DNA of 64,000 nucleotides from Nocardioides alkalitolerans (lineage in GTDB: Bacteria; Actinomycetota; Actinomycetes; Propionibacteriales; Nocardioidaceae), in NCBI GenBank assembly GCA_038184435.1, contig CP116227.1:2509501-2573500 (forward strand). Reading direction: 5' to 3'. Shown in pieces: positions 1 through 8,258 of the stretch; positions within the stretch are counted from its first letter, which is position 1; each line of letters opens with the position of its first letter. Below the pieces are notes generated by a model. The model worked only from the letters and a program-made list of their open reading frames with translations, was not told the DNA's origin and searched no databases. The position numbers were made by a program, and so were the translations under genes.

Positions 1-910
1 GACGCGGGGCGTAGGTCGCGCCCGCGAAGGCCGCCGCGCAGACCGCGGAGCCCAGGGCGAGCATGCCGACGCCGACCCAGCCGGCGCGCCCGGGGTCGAC
101 GTTGGTGATCTCGACCCCCACGACCGACGCCAGCGTGAGGCCCCCGCTGACGCCGGCGATGATGCCGGCCGTCGCGAGCAACGCCTCGAGGATCCGGGCG
201 CTGGCGGTGACGTAGAACCCCGTGAGGGCGTCCTGGATCGCGCCCATGAACCCGATCCCGGCGAGCAGCATGATGATGTTGGCGGTGACCATCAGCGACA
301 CGTCGACGTCGGGGACGACGGCGGCGATGCCCGTGGCCAGCACCGCGGCCACGAGCCCGCCGGCGACCTGGAGGTAGAACGTCGGGAGGCGGCGCCGCGC
401 CATGGCGAGCTGCACCCGGTCGATGAGCACCGCGGCCACCAGCGCGAGGCCGACCACCACGAGGGACCCGCCGAGCTGCAGCGTCACCCCGGCGCACATG
501 AACCCCCAGGCACCGGTGACGAGCCAGCGGGGCGAGCCGTGGCCCGACGAGACGATGCCCGCGAGGCGGGACCGCGCCTCGACGAGGTCGATCTCGTCGG
601 TCAGCACGGCGGTCACCAGGCGGTCGACCTTGGTGAGGTCGTCGTAGTCGATGTCGCGCTGCTTCACCTGGCGGATCTGCACGATCGGGGGCTCACCCGG
701 GTCGGCCTGGTAGGACATCGAGAGCGAGGTGAAGGTCACGTCGATCTCGGGGTGTCGCACGCCGAGGTGGCGGGCCAGCGACTGCATCGTGGCCGTCACG
801 TCGGCGGCGCCCGCACCCGAGGAGAGCAGCACCTCCCCCACCCGCAGGCTGAGGTCCAGCGTGAGGTTGAGGGTCCGTGCGTCGAGGGATTCGGCAGCCA
901 CGTCCCGCAT
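1..910 (-). CDS. Threonine/serine exporter family protein (ThrE type), partial
   Basis: The visible 303 codons carry an N-terminal soluble DUF1212 (ThrE) domain of about 130 residues, then a series of hydrophobic segments as in the ThrE/YjjP-YjjB exporters. Such inner-membrane proteins export threonine, serine and related small substrates. The ATG at 910 is the first methionine in frame; its stop lies beyond position 1, so the C-terminal membrane part is incomplete. It is divergent from the carboxylate-amine ligase with 64 bp between the starts. Family assignment is secure; the true substrate is not shown by sequence. Confidence 0.85.
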   Translation of the reverse strand, partial: MRDVAAESLDARTLNLTLDLSLRVGEVLLSSGAGAADVTATMQSLARHLGVRHPEIDVTFTSLSMSYQADPGEPPIVQIRQVKQRDIDYDDLTKVDRLVTAVLTDEIDLVEARSRLAGIVSSGHGSPRWLVTGAWGFMCAGVTLQLGGSLVVVGLALVAAVLIDRVQLAMARRRLPTFYLQVAGGLVAAVLATGIAAVVPDVDVSLMVTANIIMLLAGIGFMGAIQDALTGFYVTASARILEALLATAGIIAGVSGGLTLASVVGVEITNVDPGRAGWVGVGMLALGSAVCAAAFAGATYAPR

Positions 911-974
911 GATGCCTGCCGCTCGCTCGCGGCCGAAACGGGCGTGGTGGGGGTTCCTGTGGTTGGCTCGTGCC

Positions 975-2108
975 GTGCGCATCGACTTCCGCGGATCGCC
1001 CCGCCCGACGCTCGGCGTCGAGTGGGAGCTGGCGCTCGTGGACCGGACCTCCCGCGACCTCGTCAGTCGGGCCCAGGAGGTGCTCACCACCGCCCACGGG
1101 CGGTTGGAGCAGCCCCACCTGCTGCACGCCGAGCTGCTCCGCAACACCGTCGAGCTGGTGACGGGGGTCTGCGACGACGTCGGCGAGGCGATGGCCGACC
1201 TGCGCACGACGTACGACGTCGTGGCCGCCGCCGCCGCGGAGCACGACGCCGACCTGTTCGGCGCGGGCACCCACCCCTTCGCCTCGTGGTCGACCCAGCA
1301 GCTGTCGCCGGGCCACCGCTACGAGGAGCTCATCAACCGCACCCAGTGGTGGGGGCGCCAGATGCTCATCTGGGGCGTGCACGTGCACGTCGGCCTGCCG
1401 GAGCAGGCCCGGGTGATGCCGGTGCTGTCGGCGCTGCTCACCTACTACCCCCACCTCCAGGCCCTCTCGGCGTCGTCGCCCGTCTGGGCGGGCACCGACA
1501 CCGGCTACGCCTCCAACCGCGCCCTCATGTTCCAGCAGCTGCCCACCGCGGGCCTGCCCTTCCAGTTCGAGCGCTGGGAGGAGTTCGAGGCCTTCGCGCA
1601 CGACCAGATGACCACCGGCGTCATCGACGACCTCTCGGAGATCCGCTGGGACGTGCGTCCCGCCAGCCACCTCGGCACCATCGAGAACCGTGTCTGCGAC
1701 GGCGTCTCCAACTTCGACGAGCTCGCCGCACTGACGGCGCTCGTGCACTGCCTCGTCGTCGACCTCGACACCCGGCTGGCCGCCGGCGAGACACTCACCG
1801 TGCTGCCGCCGTGGCACGTGCAGGAGAACAAGTGGCGCACTGCGCGCTACGGCCTCGACGCGATCATCATCCTCGACGCGGCCTCCAACGAGCGCCTCGT
1901 GACGGACGACCTCGACGACCTGCTGACCCGGCTCGAGCCCGTGGCGCGACGGCTCGGGTGCGCCGACGAGCTCCGCAGCGTCGCGGACATCCCCCGCCGC
2001 GGCGCGTCGTACCAGCGCCAGCGGGCCGTCACCGCCGGCGGTGGCGACCTCGTCGCGGTCGTCGACGCCGTCGTGCGCGAGCTGCGCGACGGGATCGCGC
2101 CGGCCTGA
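975..2108 (+). CDS. Carboxylate-amine ligase, glutamate-cysteine ligase family 2 (YbdK-like)
   Basis: A 377-residue protein with the family's N-terminal LGVEWELALVD signature, whose acidic residues bind Mg-ATP, and a second conserved block around HVHVGLP. It also has the ENR segment followed by CDGVSN seen in GCS2 enzymes. The family joins an amino group to the gamma-carboxyl of glutamate; actinobacterial members include EgtA- and YbdK-like enzymes of uncertain substrate. The start is GTG 975 because the conserved protein begins at VRIDF; a TTG at 963 is possible. The open frame continues upstream but reads as an out-of-context shadow of thrE. Neighbours give no pathway clue. Confidence 0.85.
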   Translation: MRIDFRGSPRPTLGVEWELALVDRTSRDLVSRAQEVLTTAHGRLEQPHLLHAELLRNTVELVTGVCDDVGEAMADLRTTYDVVAAAAAEHDADLFGAGTHPFASWSTQQLSPGHRYEELINRTQWWGRQMLIWGVHVHVGLPEQARVMPVLSALLTYYPHLQALSASSPVWAGTDTGYASNRALMFQQLPTAGLPFQFERWEEFEAFAHDQMTTGVIDDLSEIRWDVRPASHLGTIENRVCDGVSNFDELAALTALVHCLVVDLDTRLAAGETLTVLPPWHVQENKWRTARYGLDAIIILDAASNERLVTDDLDDLLTRLEPVARRLGCADELRSVADIPRRGASYQRQRAVTAGGGDLVAVVDAVVRELRDGIAPA

Positions 2109-2152
2109 ACGCCCGAGCGCTCGAGGCCCGGGGCCGCCGAGCGCCAGCCGCC

Positions 2153-3250
2153 TCAGCCCACGGGCGGCAGCGCGTCCGTCGCCTCCAGCGCCTCCATGCC
2201 CGTGACCTCGAGCAGGTCGGCGATCACCGAGCGCATCTGGGCGAGGAGCACCTCGACGCTCAGCTCGTCGGTGCGCTCCAGCTGGGCCGAGCCGCGGGCC
2301 GCCCGCAGCAGCAGCGGCTGCGCGTCGGTCGCCATGCGGTTGTGGGCGAGCTCGCCCGCGACCGCCTCCGCGGCCTCGGAGATCTCCCGGCACAGCACGG
2401 CGTACCCCGGCGGCACCGGCCGACGGCGGTACGCCGCGATCGCCGTGCGCCGCGTCAGCACGCGCGTGCTGCGCAGCGCCTTGTCCAGCGGCTCTACCAG
2501 CTCGCTCATGCGCCGCACCGAGTCGCGGTGCCGGAACCGGAACGGTGACGACGCCACGACCGACATGCCCTCGTCGGCCGCGTCCTGCAGCTCGCGGATG
2601 AGGAAGTCGGTGGCCCGGGCGTCGGCCAGCACGTCGAAGGCCCGCTCGGTGTCGCCGTCGACCATCACCTCCGAGGCCGCCCGCAGCAGCGCCGCGATCT
2701 TGCGCACCACCACGGCCGCCTGCTCCCGCGGGCGCCGTAGCGGCGCCGACGGCACGAGCGTCGCGGCCACCAGCGCCACCGCGCCCCCGACGAGGGCGTC
2801 GGTCCAGCGCACGAACGCGCCGCCCGGCGTCGGCACGAGCGTGGCCACGAAGATGGCCTGCACCGCCGACTGGGTGACCAGCAGCTGCCCACCGTCGAGG
2901 AGCAGCGCCGTCGACATCGACAGCACGACGATGAGCATCAGCTGCCACCAGCCCGAACCGATCTGCAGCACGAGGAGGTCGGCGACGAGCACGCCGACGG
3001 CGACGCCGACCGCCACCTCGGCCACCCGGCGCAGTCGCTGACCGTAGGACGTGCCGAGACCCAGCACGGCCGCCACGGGCGCGAAGAACGGGTGGTCGTG
3101 GCCGAGCACGTCGGCGGCCAGGAACCAGGCCACACCGGCCGCGATCGCGCACTGGGCGACCTGGAAGCGCTTGGAGCGCCACCGCGCCACCCGGGCGCTC
3201 GCCGACAGCCGGCCCTTGGCCCAGATCCGATCGACGGGCAGCGCCTCCAC
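2153..3250 (-). CDS. FUSC family (aromatic acid exporter-like) membrane protein
   Basis: This 365-residue protein has an N-terminal half of about six hydrophobic helices (residues roughly 30-170) and a charged, helical cytoplasmic C-terminal half. The helix region contains the short GTSYGQRLRR segment typical of FUSC/ArAE-type proteins. Relatives are inner-membrane efflux-like proteins of the aromatic acid exporter or fusaric acid resistance superfamily, with few characterised actinobacterial members. It stands alone, convergent with the carboxylate-amine ligase. Substrate unknown; the family call rests on architecture and on resemblance to annotated actinobacterial FUSC proteins. Confidence 0.75.
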   Translation of the reverse strand: MEALPVDRIWAKGRLSASARVARWRSKRFQVAQCAIAAGVAWFLAADVLGHDHPFFAPVAAVLGLGTSYGQRLRRVAEVAVGVAVGVLVADLLVLQIGSGWWQLMLIVVLSMSTALLLDGGQLLVTQSAVQAIFVATLVPTPGGAFVRWTDALVGGAVALVAATLVPSAPLRRPREQAAVVVRKIAALLRAASEVMVDGDTERAFDVLADARATDFLIRELQDAADEGMSVVASSPFRFRHRDSVRRMSELVEPLDKALRSTRVLTRRTAIAAYRRRPVPPGYAVLCREISEAAEAVAGELAHNRMATDAQPLLLRAARGSAQLERTDELSVEVLLAQMRSVIADLLEVTGMEALEATDALPPVG

Positions 3251-3308
3251 GAGGCCCGATCATGCCAGAGGAGGCGCCGCCCCGAGCCGTGACGAGGCCC
3301 GCAGCCGG

Positions 3309-3716
3309 TCAGCCGGCGTGCACCGCGCCACGGCCTCCCCCGCCGGCGTCGTGGCGGGCCCAGGCGATGGCGACCTGGAGGTCGGCGAGGTCCCGGTACC
3401 ACGTCTCCACCTCGGCGACGCACACCGCGACCTGCACCTCCGTGTCGTACTCCCCGCACTCCGCCGTCGCCTCCGACAGCGTCGGCGGGTGCAGCGTCGT
3501 GCCGTCGTGGTGCTCGATCGAGAACCCGTTGTCGGCGTCGCCCTTCACCGCCACCACCGTGTCGCCCGGCGGCACCCAGCCGGGCGCCCGCTCGGCGGCA
3601 CCCTCGGCACCCACGGCGGCCACCGCACCGCCCCCGCCGACCGCGAGGGCCACCACGGCCCCCACCGCCGCTCCCGCCACGGTCCCCATCGCGATCCCTG
3701 CTGCTCGACGTGCCAT
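3309..3716 (-). CDS. Hypothetical exported or membrane-anchored small protein
   Basis: A 135-residue ORF starting at the ATG at 3716. After a short basic N-terminus comes a Gly/Ala-rich hydrophobic segment (about residues 5-35) that could be a signal peptide or membrane anchor. The soluble part that follows contains two cysteines, CGEYDTEVQVAVC, which might form a disulfide outside the cell. I do not recognise a domain. The ORF fits neatly between the FUSC gene and the secreted HNH nuclease on the same strand and has the local codon usage, so it is probably real. Confidence 0.6.
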   Translation of the reverse strand: MARRAAGIAMGTVAGAAVGAVVALAVGGGGAVAAVGAEGAAERAPGWVPPGDTVVAVKGDADNGFSIEHHDGTTLHPPTLSEATAECGEYDTEVQVAVCVAEVETWYRDLADLQVAIAWARHDAGGGGRGAVHAG

Positions 3717-3871
3717 CTCGTCCCCCGTCCCGTGCGCACCGGACCGTCCGGCGCGGACGAGGACGACGCTAGGACGCAGCGACCCCGCCCGGGCGTGCCC
3801 GGACGGGGCCTGGGGACAGCGGTCCCCCGCGCTGCGGCTGGGGAGGACGAGCGGGCCGATCAGCGGGCCGA

Positions 3872-4561
3872 TCAGTAGATCGTCACGCTCACCGTCTGGG
3901 AGCAGCCCGCGGCGTACGACGTCAGCGCCTGCTTCTCGGCCGCGTCGACGGTGAGACCCCAGCGGTGCTTCACCGACACCCACTCGGTGACGTAGCGGCA
4001 GCGCGAGCCGGAGGGCATCCACTCGGCGGGGTCCTGGTCGCTCTTCGAGCGGTTGGAGGAGGCGCTGACGGCGATGAGCGACCCGTAGAAGCCGAGGTCG
4101 TTGGCGAAGGCCTCCCGGCGGCTCGACGACCACCGCGAGGCGCCGGAGTCCCACGCCTCCGCCAGCGGCACCATGTGGTCGATGTCGAGCGAGGACGCGC
4201 TCGTGTAGCTGGTCGCGTCGTAGTAGGAGTACCAGCGACCGCCGGAGATCGAGCAGCCCGACCCGACGCTCGGCGCGGAGTCCGCCTCGCTGAGGAGCAC
4301 CTCGGCGCGCGTGTTGCACCCGTCGCCGTCGGCGTCGATCCAGTGCCGGAACAGGTCGCGGCTGTAGCCCGTGCGGTTCTCGGCGGCGACCGGCAGGTCG
4401 GCGACGGCCTGCGTCACCGGCGCCGAGTACGTCGCGGCGTGGGCCGGCGAGGGCGCGACCAGCAGGCTGCCGATCGCGAGGAGCGCCGCGAGGACGGCGG
4501 CGGCGAGGTAGGAGGTCGCCCGGTGGGCGGCAGGGGGGCAGGGCTGGGCGAGGTCGCGCAT
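3872..4561 (-). CDS. Secreted HNH endonuclease family protein
   Basis: A 229-residue protein with a long signal peptide: hydrophobic run at about 17-40, likely cleavage after AHA at 42. The mature part contains the HNH/DUF1524 core: DIDHMVPLAEA (about 126-136) supplies the D-H pair, and Asn170 in the SNRSKSDQDP stretch is followed by WMPS. Members of this group are exported DNases of Gram-positive bacteria, often for nutrient scavenging or competition. Four cysteines in the mature part would suit an extracellular protein. A Shine-Dalgarno-like GGGAG precedes the ATG. The gene is divergent from the WS/DGAT gene. Confidence 0.85.
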   Translation of the reverse strand: MRDLAQPCPPAAHRATSYLAAAVLAALLAIGSLLVAPSPAHAATYSAPVTQAVADLPVAAENRTGYSRDLFRHWIDADGDGCNTRAEVLLSEADSAPSVGSGCSISGGRWYSYYDATSYTSASSLDIDHMVPLAEAWDSGASRWSSSRREAFANDLGFYGSLIAVSASSNRSKSDQDPAEWMPSGSRCRYVTEWVSVKHRWGLTVDAAEKQALTSYAAGCSQTVSVTIY

Positions 4562-4726
4562 GGTGGTGCTCCCGAGATGGAGTGGACGACGTGTGCGCCC
4601 CCACCCTCCGCCGTCGGAGCGCGTCGGCGGAAGGCATGGGGAGGAAAACCTGGGTAACGCGCGGACGGCGAGTACGTTGTGAGCCACGACACGACGTCGT
4701 ACCTCTCCACCCCCTGGAGGCCACCC

Positions 4727-6127
4727 GTGGGCGCACCGCTGGACCCGACCGCTGCCGCGTTCCTCTTCGCGGAGAGCCGCAGCATGCCGATGCACGTCGG
4801 GGGGCTCCAGCTGTTCGAGATGCCCCCGGACGCGGGGCCGGAGTTCACGCGCGAGCTGGTGCAGCGGGTGCGGGCGACCCCGGACATGTCGCCGCTGTTC
4901 CTCCAGCACCCGCACCGGTCGCTCGCGACGGGTGGCGCGTGGACGTGGCGGGAGGACGTCGAGTTCGACGTGGAGCACCACGTGCGCCACAACGCCCTGC
5001 CCGCGCCCGGCCGCATCCGCGAGCTGCTCGACCTCTGCGGCCGGCTGCACGGCACGCGGCTGGCCCGGGAGCGCCCGCTGTGGGAGTGGCACCTGATCGA
5101 GGGGCTCGCGGACGGTCGCATCGCGATGTACTCCAAGATGCACCACGCGCTCCTCGACGGCGTCGGGGCGATGCGCCTGCTGCAGAGCGTGCTCACCGAC
5201 GACCCCGACCTGCGCGACATGCCGGCGCCGTGGGCGCGGCGCGAGCGGCCCTCCCGGCCGTCGTCGAGCCGCTCGAGCCTGGCCCTGCCGACGCAGGCGC
5301 TGAACGGCGCGCTCGCCGTCGCCGGCGAGGCGGCCGGGATGCCCACCTCCCTGGTGCGCACGCTCAGCCGCGGCGTGCGCAACGAGACCTCGGCGGTGAG
5401 CTTCTACTCGCCCCGCACCCTGCTCAACCGCCGGATCACCGGCGCCCGACGCTTCGCCGCCGACGACTGGCCGCTGGACCGGCTGCGCGCCATCGGGCGG
5501 GCGTCGGGCACGACGATCAACGACGTGGTGCTGGCGATGTGCTCCGGCGCGCTGCGGGCCTACCTCTCCGAGCTCGACGCCCTCCCCGACACGACGCTGA
5601 CCGCGATGGTGCCGGTCTCGTTCCGGCGGGGCCAGGCGGCGGTCGCCTCCGACGAGGGTGGCAACGCGGTGGGCGCGGTCATGGTGAAGCTCGGCACCGA
5701 CCTGGCGGACCCCGCCGACCGGCTGCGCTCCGTGCGTCGCTCGATGCTGGAGGGCAAGGAGGCGCTCGGGTCGATGACCAACACGCAGGCGCTGGCCATG
5801 ACGGCGCTCGGACTCGCGCCGGCCGTCGTGCTGCCGCTGCTGCGGATGCAGGGCCTGGTGCGGCCGCCGTTCAACCTGATCATCTCCAACGTTCCCGGTC
5901 CGGACGGTCCGCGCTGGTTCGACGGCGCCCGCATGGTGGGGATGTACCCGCTGTCGATCCCGCTCCACGGTATCGCCCTCAACATCACCTGCACGTCCTA
6001 CGACGGGCGCCTCGGGTTCGGCCTCACCGGCTGCCGCCGGACGGTCCCGCGCCTGCAGCGCCTCCTCACCTTCCTCGACGACGAGGTCGCGGCCCTCGAG
6101 AAGGCGACCGGCGTCAGCGGGGCGTGA
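4727..6127 (+). CDS. Wax ester synthase/diacylglycerol acyltransferase (WS/DGAT)
   Basis: A 466-residue bifunctional acyltransferase of the type that makes triacylglycerol or wax esters for storage in actinobacteria. The catalytic HHxxxDG motif is seen as HHALLDG at about 139-145, and the N-terminal PLDPTAAAFLFAESR and PMHVGG blocks are typical. The conserved NVPGP block lies near the C-terminus. I chose GTG 4727 because GGAGG sits 6 nt upstream and the family's conserved N-terminus begins there; GTG 4679 in the same frame lacks a ribosome site. Its 3' end overlaps the convergent methyltransferase by 14 bp. Confidence 0.9.
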   Translation: MGAPLDPTAAAFLFAESRSMPMHVGGLQLFEMPPDAGPEFTRELVQRVRATPDMSPLFLQHPHRSLATGGAWTWREDVEFDVEHHVRHNALPAPGRIRELLDLCGRLHGTRLARERPLWEWHLIEGLADGRIAMYSKMHHALLDGVGAMRLLQSVLTDDPDLRDMPAPWARRERPSRPSSSRSSLALPTQALNGALAVAGEAAGMPTSLVRTLSRGVRNETSAVSFYSPRTLLNRRITGARRFAADDWPLDRLRAIGRASGTTINDVVLAMCSGALRAYLSELDALPDTTLTAMVPVSFRRGQAAVASDEGGNAVGAVMVKLGTDLADPADRLRSVRRSMLEGKEALGSMTNTQALAMTALGLAPAVVLPLLRMQGLVRPPFNLIISNVPGPDGPRWFDGARMVGMYPLSIPLHGIALNITCTSYDGRLGFGLTGCRRTVPRLQRLLTFLDDEVAALEKATGVSGA

Positions 6128-7301
6128 GCCCGTCCTCGAGGCCCTCGGCGTAACCCCCGCCGAGGGTCGCGTCCACCGCCCGCAGCCGGGCGCGGGTGAC
6201 GTCGGCGACGGTCGCGAAGCCGGCCTCCGCCGCCGCGGACCCGGGCCGCACGGGCTCGCCCGCGTTGATGCTGAGGCACGTGCGGGTGCCGCCGTCGGCC
6301 GCGTTGAGCAGCGCGATCGCGTGCCCCGTCGTACCGCTCCCGGCGAAGGGGTCGAGCACCCGGGCGTCGGCGGGGTACGTCGCGACGACACGCCGCAGCA
6401 GGCCCGTGGGCTTCGGCGAGTCGAAGGCCTTGCCCACGAGGGCCGTGACCTCGGCGACGGCCGTGTCGGTCGAGCCGATCTCCTCGGCCAGCCAGATCGT
6501 CGTGAGCTTCTTGCGGCGCTCGGGGGTGAGCCAGTCGCGCTGGAAGACGTCGACCCGCTCGCCGAGGCGTCCGCGCACGGTGCGGCAGACCAGGTCGTCC
6601 CGCCGCTGGGCCACGAGGGGGGCCGACCACCGCCACACCGCGGGCGCCCCGTCGCCGAACACCGGGTGCACCTCGACCGCGCCGTCGAAGGGCTCGCAGG
6701 AGACCCGGCCGGTCGTCGGGTCGCCGTGGAGGGGGTAGTGCAGCGTCGGGGCGGTCGACGGCCGGAAGCGCTTGTTGGTGTTGCGCAGCGGGAGCAGCCG
6801 GTAGCGGCGGCCGTCCTCGGACGTGTGCCCGAAGTCGGCCGGGTCCACGGTGTCGGGGCTCGTCGGGTCGAGGCGGCAGCGGCGGGCGTCGCGGGCGTAG
6901 ACGAGGAGGTACTCGTGGCTCACCGCGAAGCCGCCGCCCAGCTGACGGCCCTTGGCGTTGAGGTTGACGACGACCTGCGCCACGAACGCGGCCTCGCCGA
7001 AGACCTCGTCGAGGAGGAGCCGGAGGTGGGCGGCCTCGCGGTCGTCGATGCTGACGAACACGGCGCCGGAGGGGGCGAGCACGCGGCGTACCTCGGCGAG
7101 CCGGGGCCGCATCATCGCCACCCACGCCGCGTGCCGGTCGGCCGCGCCGGCCCGGGCCACGGCGCTGCGGTCGCGGTAGAGCAGCGCCGTGTCGCGGTTG
7201 TAGGGCGGGGCGAGGTAGGCGACGTCGACGGAGCCGTCGGCCAGGCGGGCGAGCACGTCGAGGTTGTCGCCTTCGACGAAGGTGTTGCTGGGCGCCGGCA
7301 C
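6114..7301 (-). CDS. Site-specific DNA methyltransferase (beta-class / type III Mod-like) with altered motif IV
   Basis: A 395-residue N6-adenine/N4-cytosine methyltransferase with the beta-class order: motif IV near the N-terminus, AdoMet motif I DPFAGSGTTGHA near the C-terminus (about 317-328). The SPKPTGLL block just before motif I is also typical. Motif IV reads APPYN at 31-35 where the family has DPPYN; the Asp that orients the target amino group is replaced by Ala (codon GCC). No restriction subunit is adjacent, so it looks like an orphan methylase. Start GTG 7301 gives the standard N-terminus. It could be inactive, or a variant whose partner lies elsewhere. Confidence 0.85.
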   Translation of the reverse strand: MPAPSNTFVEGDNLDVLARLADGSVDVAYLAPPYNRDTALLYRDRSAVARAGAADRHAAWVAMMRPRLAEVRRVLAPSGAVFVSIDDREAAHLRLLLDEVFGEAAFVAQVVVNLNAKGRQLGGGFAVSHEYLLVYARDARRCRLDPTSPDTVDPADFGHTSEDGRRYRLLPLRNTNKRFRPSTAPTLHYPLHGDPTTGRVSCEPFDGAVEVHPVFGDGAPAVWRWSAPLVAQRRDDLVCRTVRGRLGERVDVFQRDWLTPERRKKLTTIWLAEEIGSTDTAVAEVTALVGKAFDSPKPTGLLRRVVATYPADARVLDPFAGSGTTGHAIALLNAADGGTRTCLSINAGEPVRPGSAAAEAGFATVADVTRARLRAVDATLGGGYAEGLEDGLTPR

Positions 7302-7342
7302 GCCGTCATCATGCCAAGCGGACGGCCTCCGCGGCGGGCCGT

Positions 7343-7348
7343 TAGCCT
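7343..7348 (+). promoter_or_regulatory. Putative -10 element (TAGCCT) of a leaderless promoter
   Basis: TAGCCT lies 8 nt before the GTG start of the GNAT gene at 7357, with no Shine-Dalgarno sequence between. The spacing fits a transcript that begins at or next to the start codon. No clear -35 box was seen. Confidence 0.45.
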
Positions 7349-7356
7349 CGACGACC

Positions 7357-7902
7357 GTGTCGCCCGCCCCGCCTGACGTCCCGCCCGCTGTCACCGTGTC
7401 CGTGGACCCCGACCTCACCGCCCGTGACGTGCGGGCCCTGCTGGAGGCCCACCTCGCCGACATGCGCGCCGTCTCCCCGCCGGAGTCCGTGCACGCGCTC
7501 GACCTCGACGAGCTGCGGGTCCCCGCCATCACCTTCTGCGTCGCCCGCGCCGCCGACGGGACCCTCCTGGGCGTGGGGGCGCTCAAGGAGCTCGACGACC
7601 CGGCCGAGCCCGGGGGCCACGGCGAGGTGAAGTCGATGCGGACGGCACCGACGGCCGTCCGCACGGGGGTCGCCTCCCTGCTGCTCGCCCACCTGCTCGG
7701 CCTCGCCCGCGAGCGCGGTCTGGCCCGCGTGAGCCTGGAGACGGGGGCGGAGCCGTTCTTCGCGCCGGCGCGACGGTTCTACGCGCGGCACGGGTTCGTC
7801 GAGTGCGGCCCGTTCGCCGACTACGCGCCCGACCCGAACAGCGTGTTCATGACCCGCCCCGTCGCAGGGACCGCGGCTTCTCCGGCGGCACCGCCCGCGT
7901 GA
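7357..7902 (+). CDS. GNAT family N-acetyltransferase (YjgM/YsnE-like)
   Basis: A 181-residue acetyltransferase. The segment EVKSMRTAPTAVRTGVASLLL holds the GNAT motif A, with an R/Q-x-x-G-x-G/A acetyl-CoA loop (VRTGVA). The surrounding PPESVHALDL, GALKEL and DPNSVFM blocks are characteristic of the YjgM/YsnE subgroup, small-molecule acetyltransferases of largely unknown substrate. GTG 7357 follows a TAGCCT hexamer by 8 nt; a later GTG at 7396 would remove a poorly conserved Pro-rich start and is the main alternative. The 3' end overlaps a convergent ORF by 56 bp. Confidence 0.85.
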   Translation: MSPAPPDVPPAVTVSVDPDLTARDVRALLEAHLADMRAVSPPESVHALDLDELRVPAITFCVARAADGTLLGVGALKELDDPAEPGGHGEVKSMRTAPTAVRTGVASLLLAHLLGLARERGLARVSLETGAEPFFAPARRFYARHGFVECGPFADYAPDPNSVFMTRPVAGTAASPAAPPA

Positions 7903-8218
7903 GGTCCGCGTGGGCGACGAGCTCGGCGAGCGGGGTCGCGACGGGCGGGTACGCCGCGACCGGCGTGGCGCCGCTCAGCACCACGTAGACCGTGTCGCCG
8001 CCCGGCGCCAGCTGCAGCACCGAGGCGTCGACCAGCCCGGCCGCGTGCGCGTGGGCCTGGCGCTTGGCGCGCACCAGACCGGCCCGGCGGGCCGCCGCCT
8101 GCGCGGCCTGCTTGCCGCCCTTGTCCCAGGCGAGCTTCAGCTGCGGGCCGTACTTCACCGCCAGCGTCACGCCCGTCGTCGCCAGCGTCGCCGCCTTCTT
8201 CGGGTCCATTCGTGCCAT
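7847..8218 (-). CDS. Hypothetical protein, 123 aa
   Basis: A basic, Ala-rich protein with no domain I recognise. The first 60 residues are Lys/Ala-rich and probably helical; the middle has a beta-like run (GGDTVYVVLSG). It has no signal peptide or clear membrane helix. Its last 56 bp overlap the convergent GNAT gene, which is tolerable for convergent genes. The ATG at 8218 is preceded, 6 nt away, by CATCAT, a possible weak -10 for a leaderless start. Codon usage matches neighbours. It is likely real, function unknown. Confidence 0.55.
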   Translation of the reverse strand: MARMDPKKAATLATTGVTLAVKYGPQLKLAWDKGGKQAAQAAARRAGLVRAKRQAHAHAAGLVDASVLQLAPGGDTVYVVLSGATPVAAYPPVATPLAELVAHADLTRAVPPEKPRSLRRGGS

Positions 8219-8258
8219 GTGGCCATGATGCCGCGCCGTACCGCAGCATGATGGGCGC

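Noticed and set aside
539..2548. Long ORFs of several hundred codons on the opposite strand or in other frames across real genes (also 693-3263, 8656-10449, 18420-20015, 20400-22322, 32554-36414)
   Set aside because: They are Arg/Gly/His/Pro-rich shadow frames produced by high GC. They cover well-supported conserved genes and have no domain structure of their own.
4679..4726. GTG 4679 as start of the WS/DGAT gene
   Set aside because: It has no ribosome site, while GTG 4727 has GGAGG at the right distance and begins at the conserved N-terminus.
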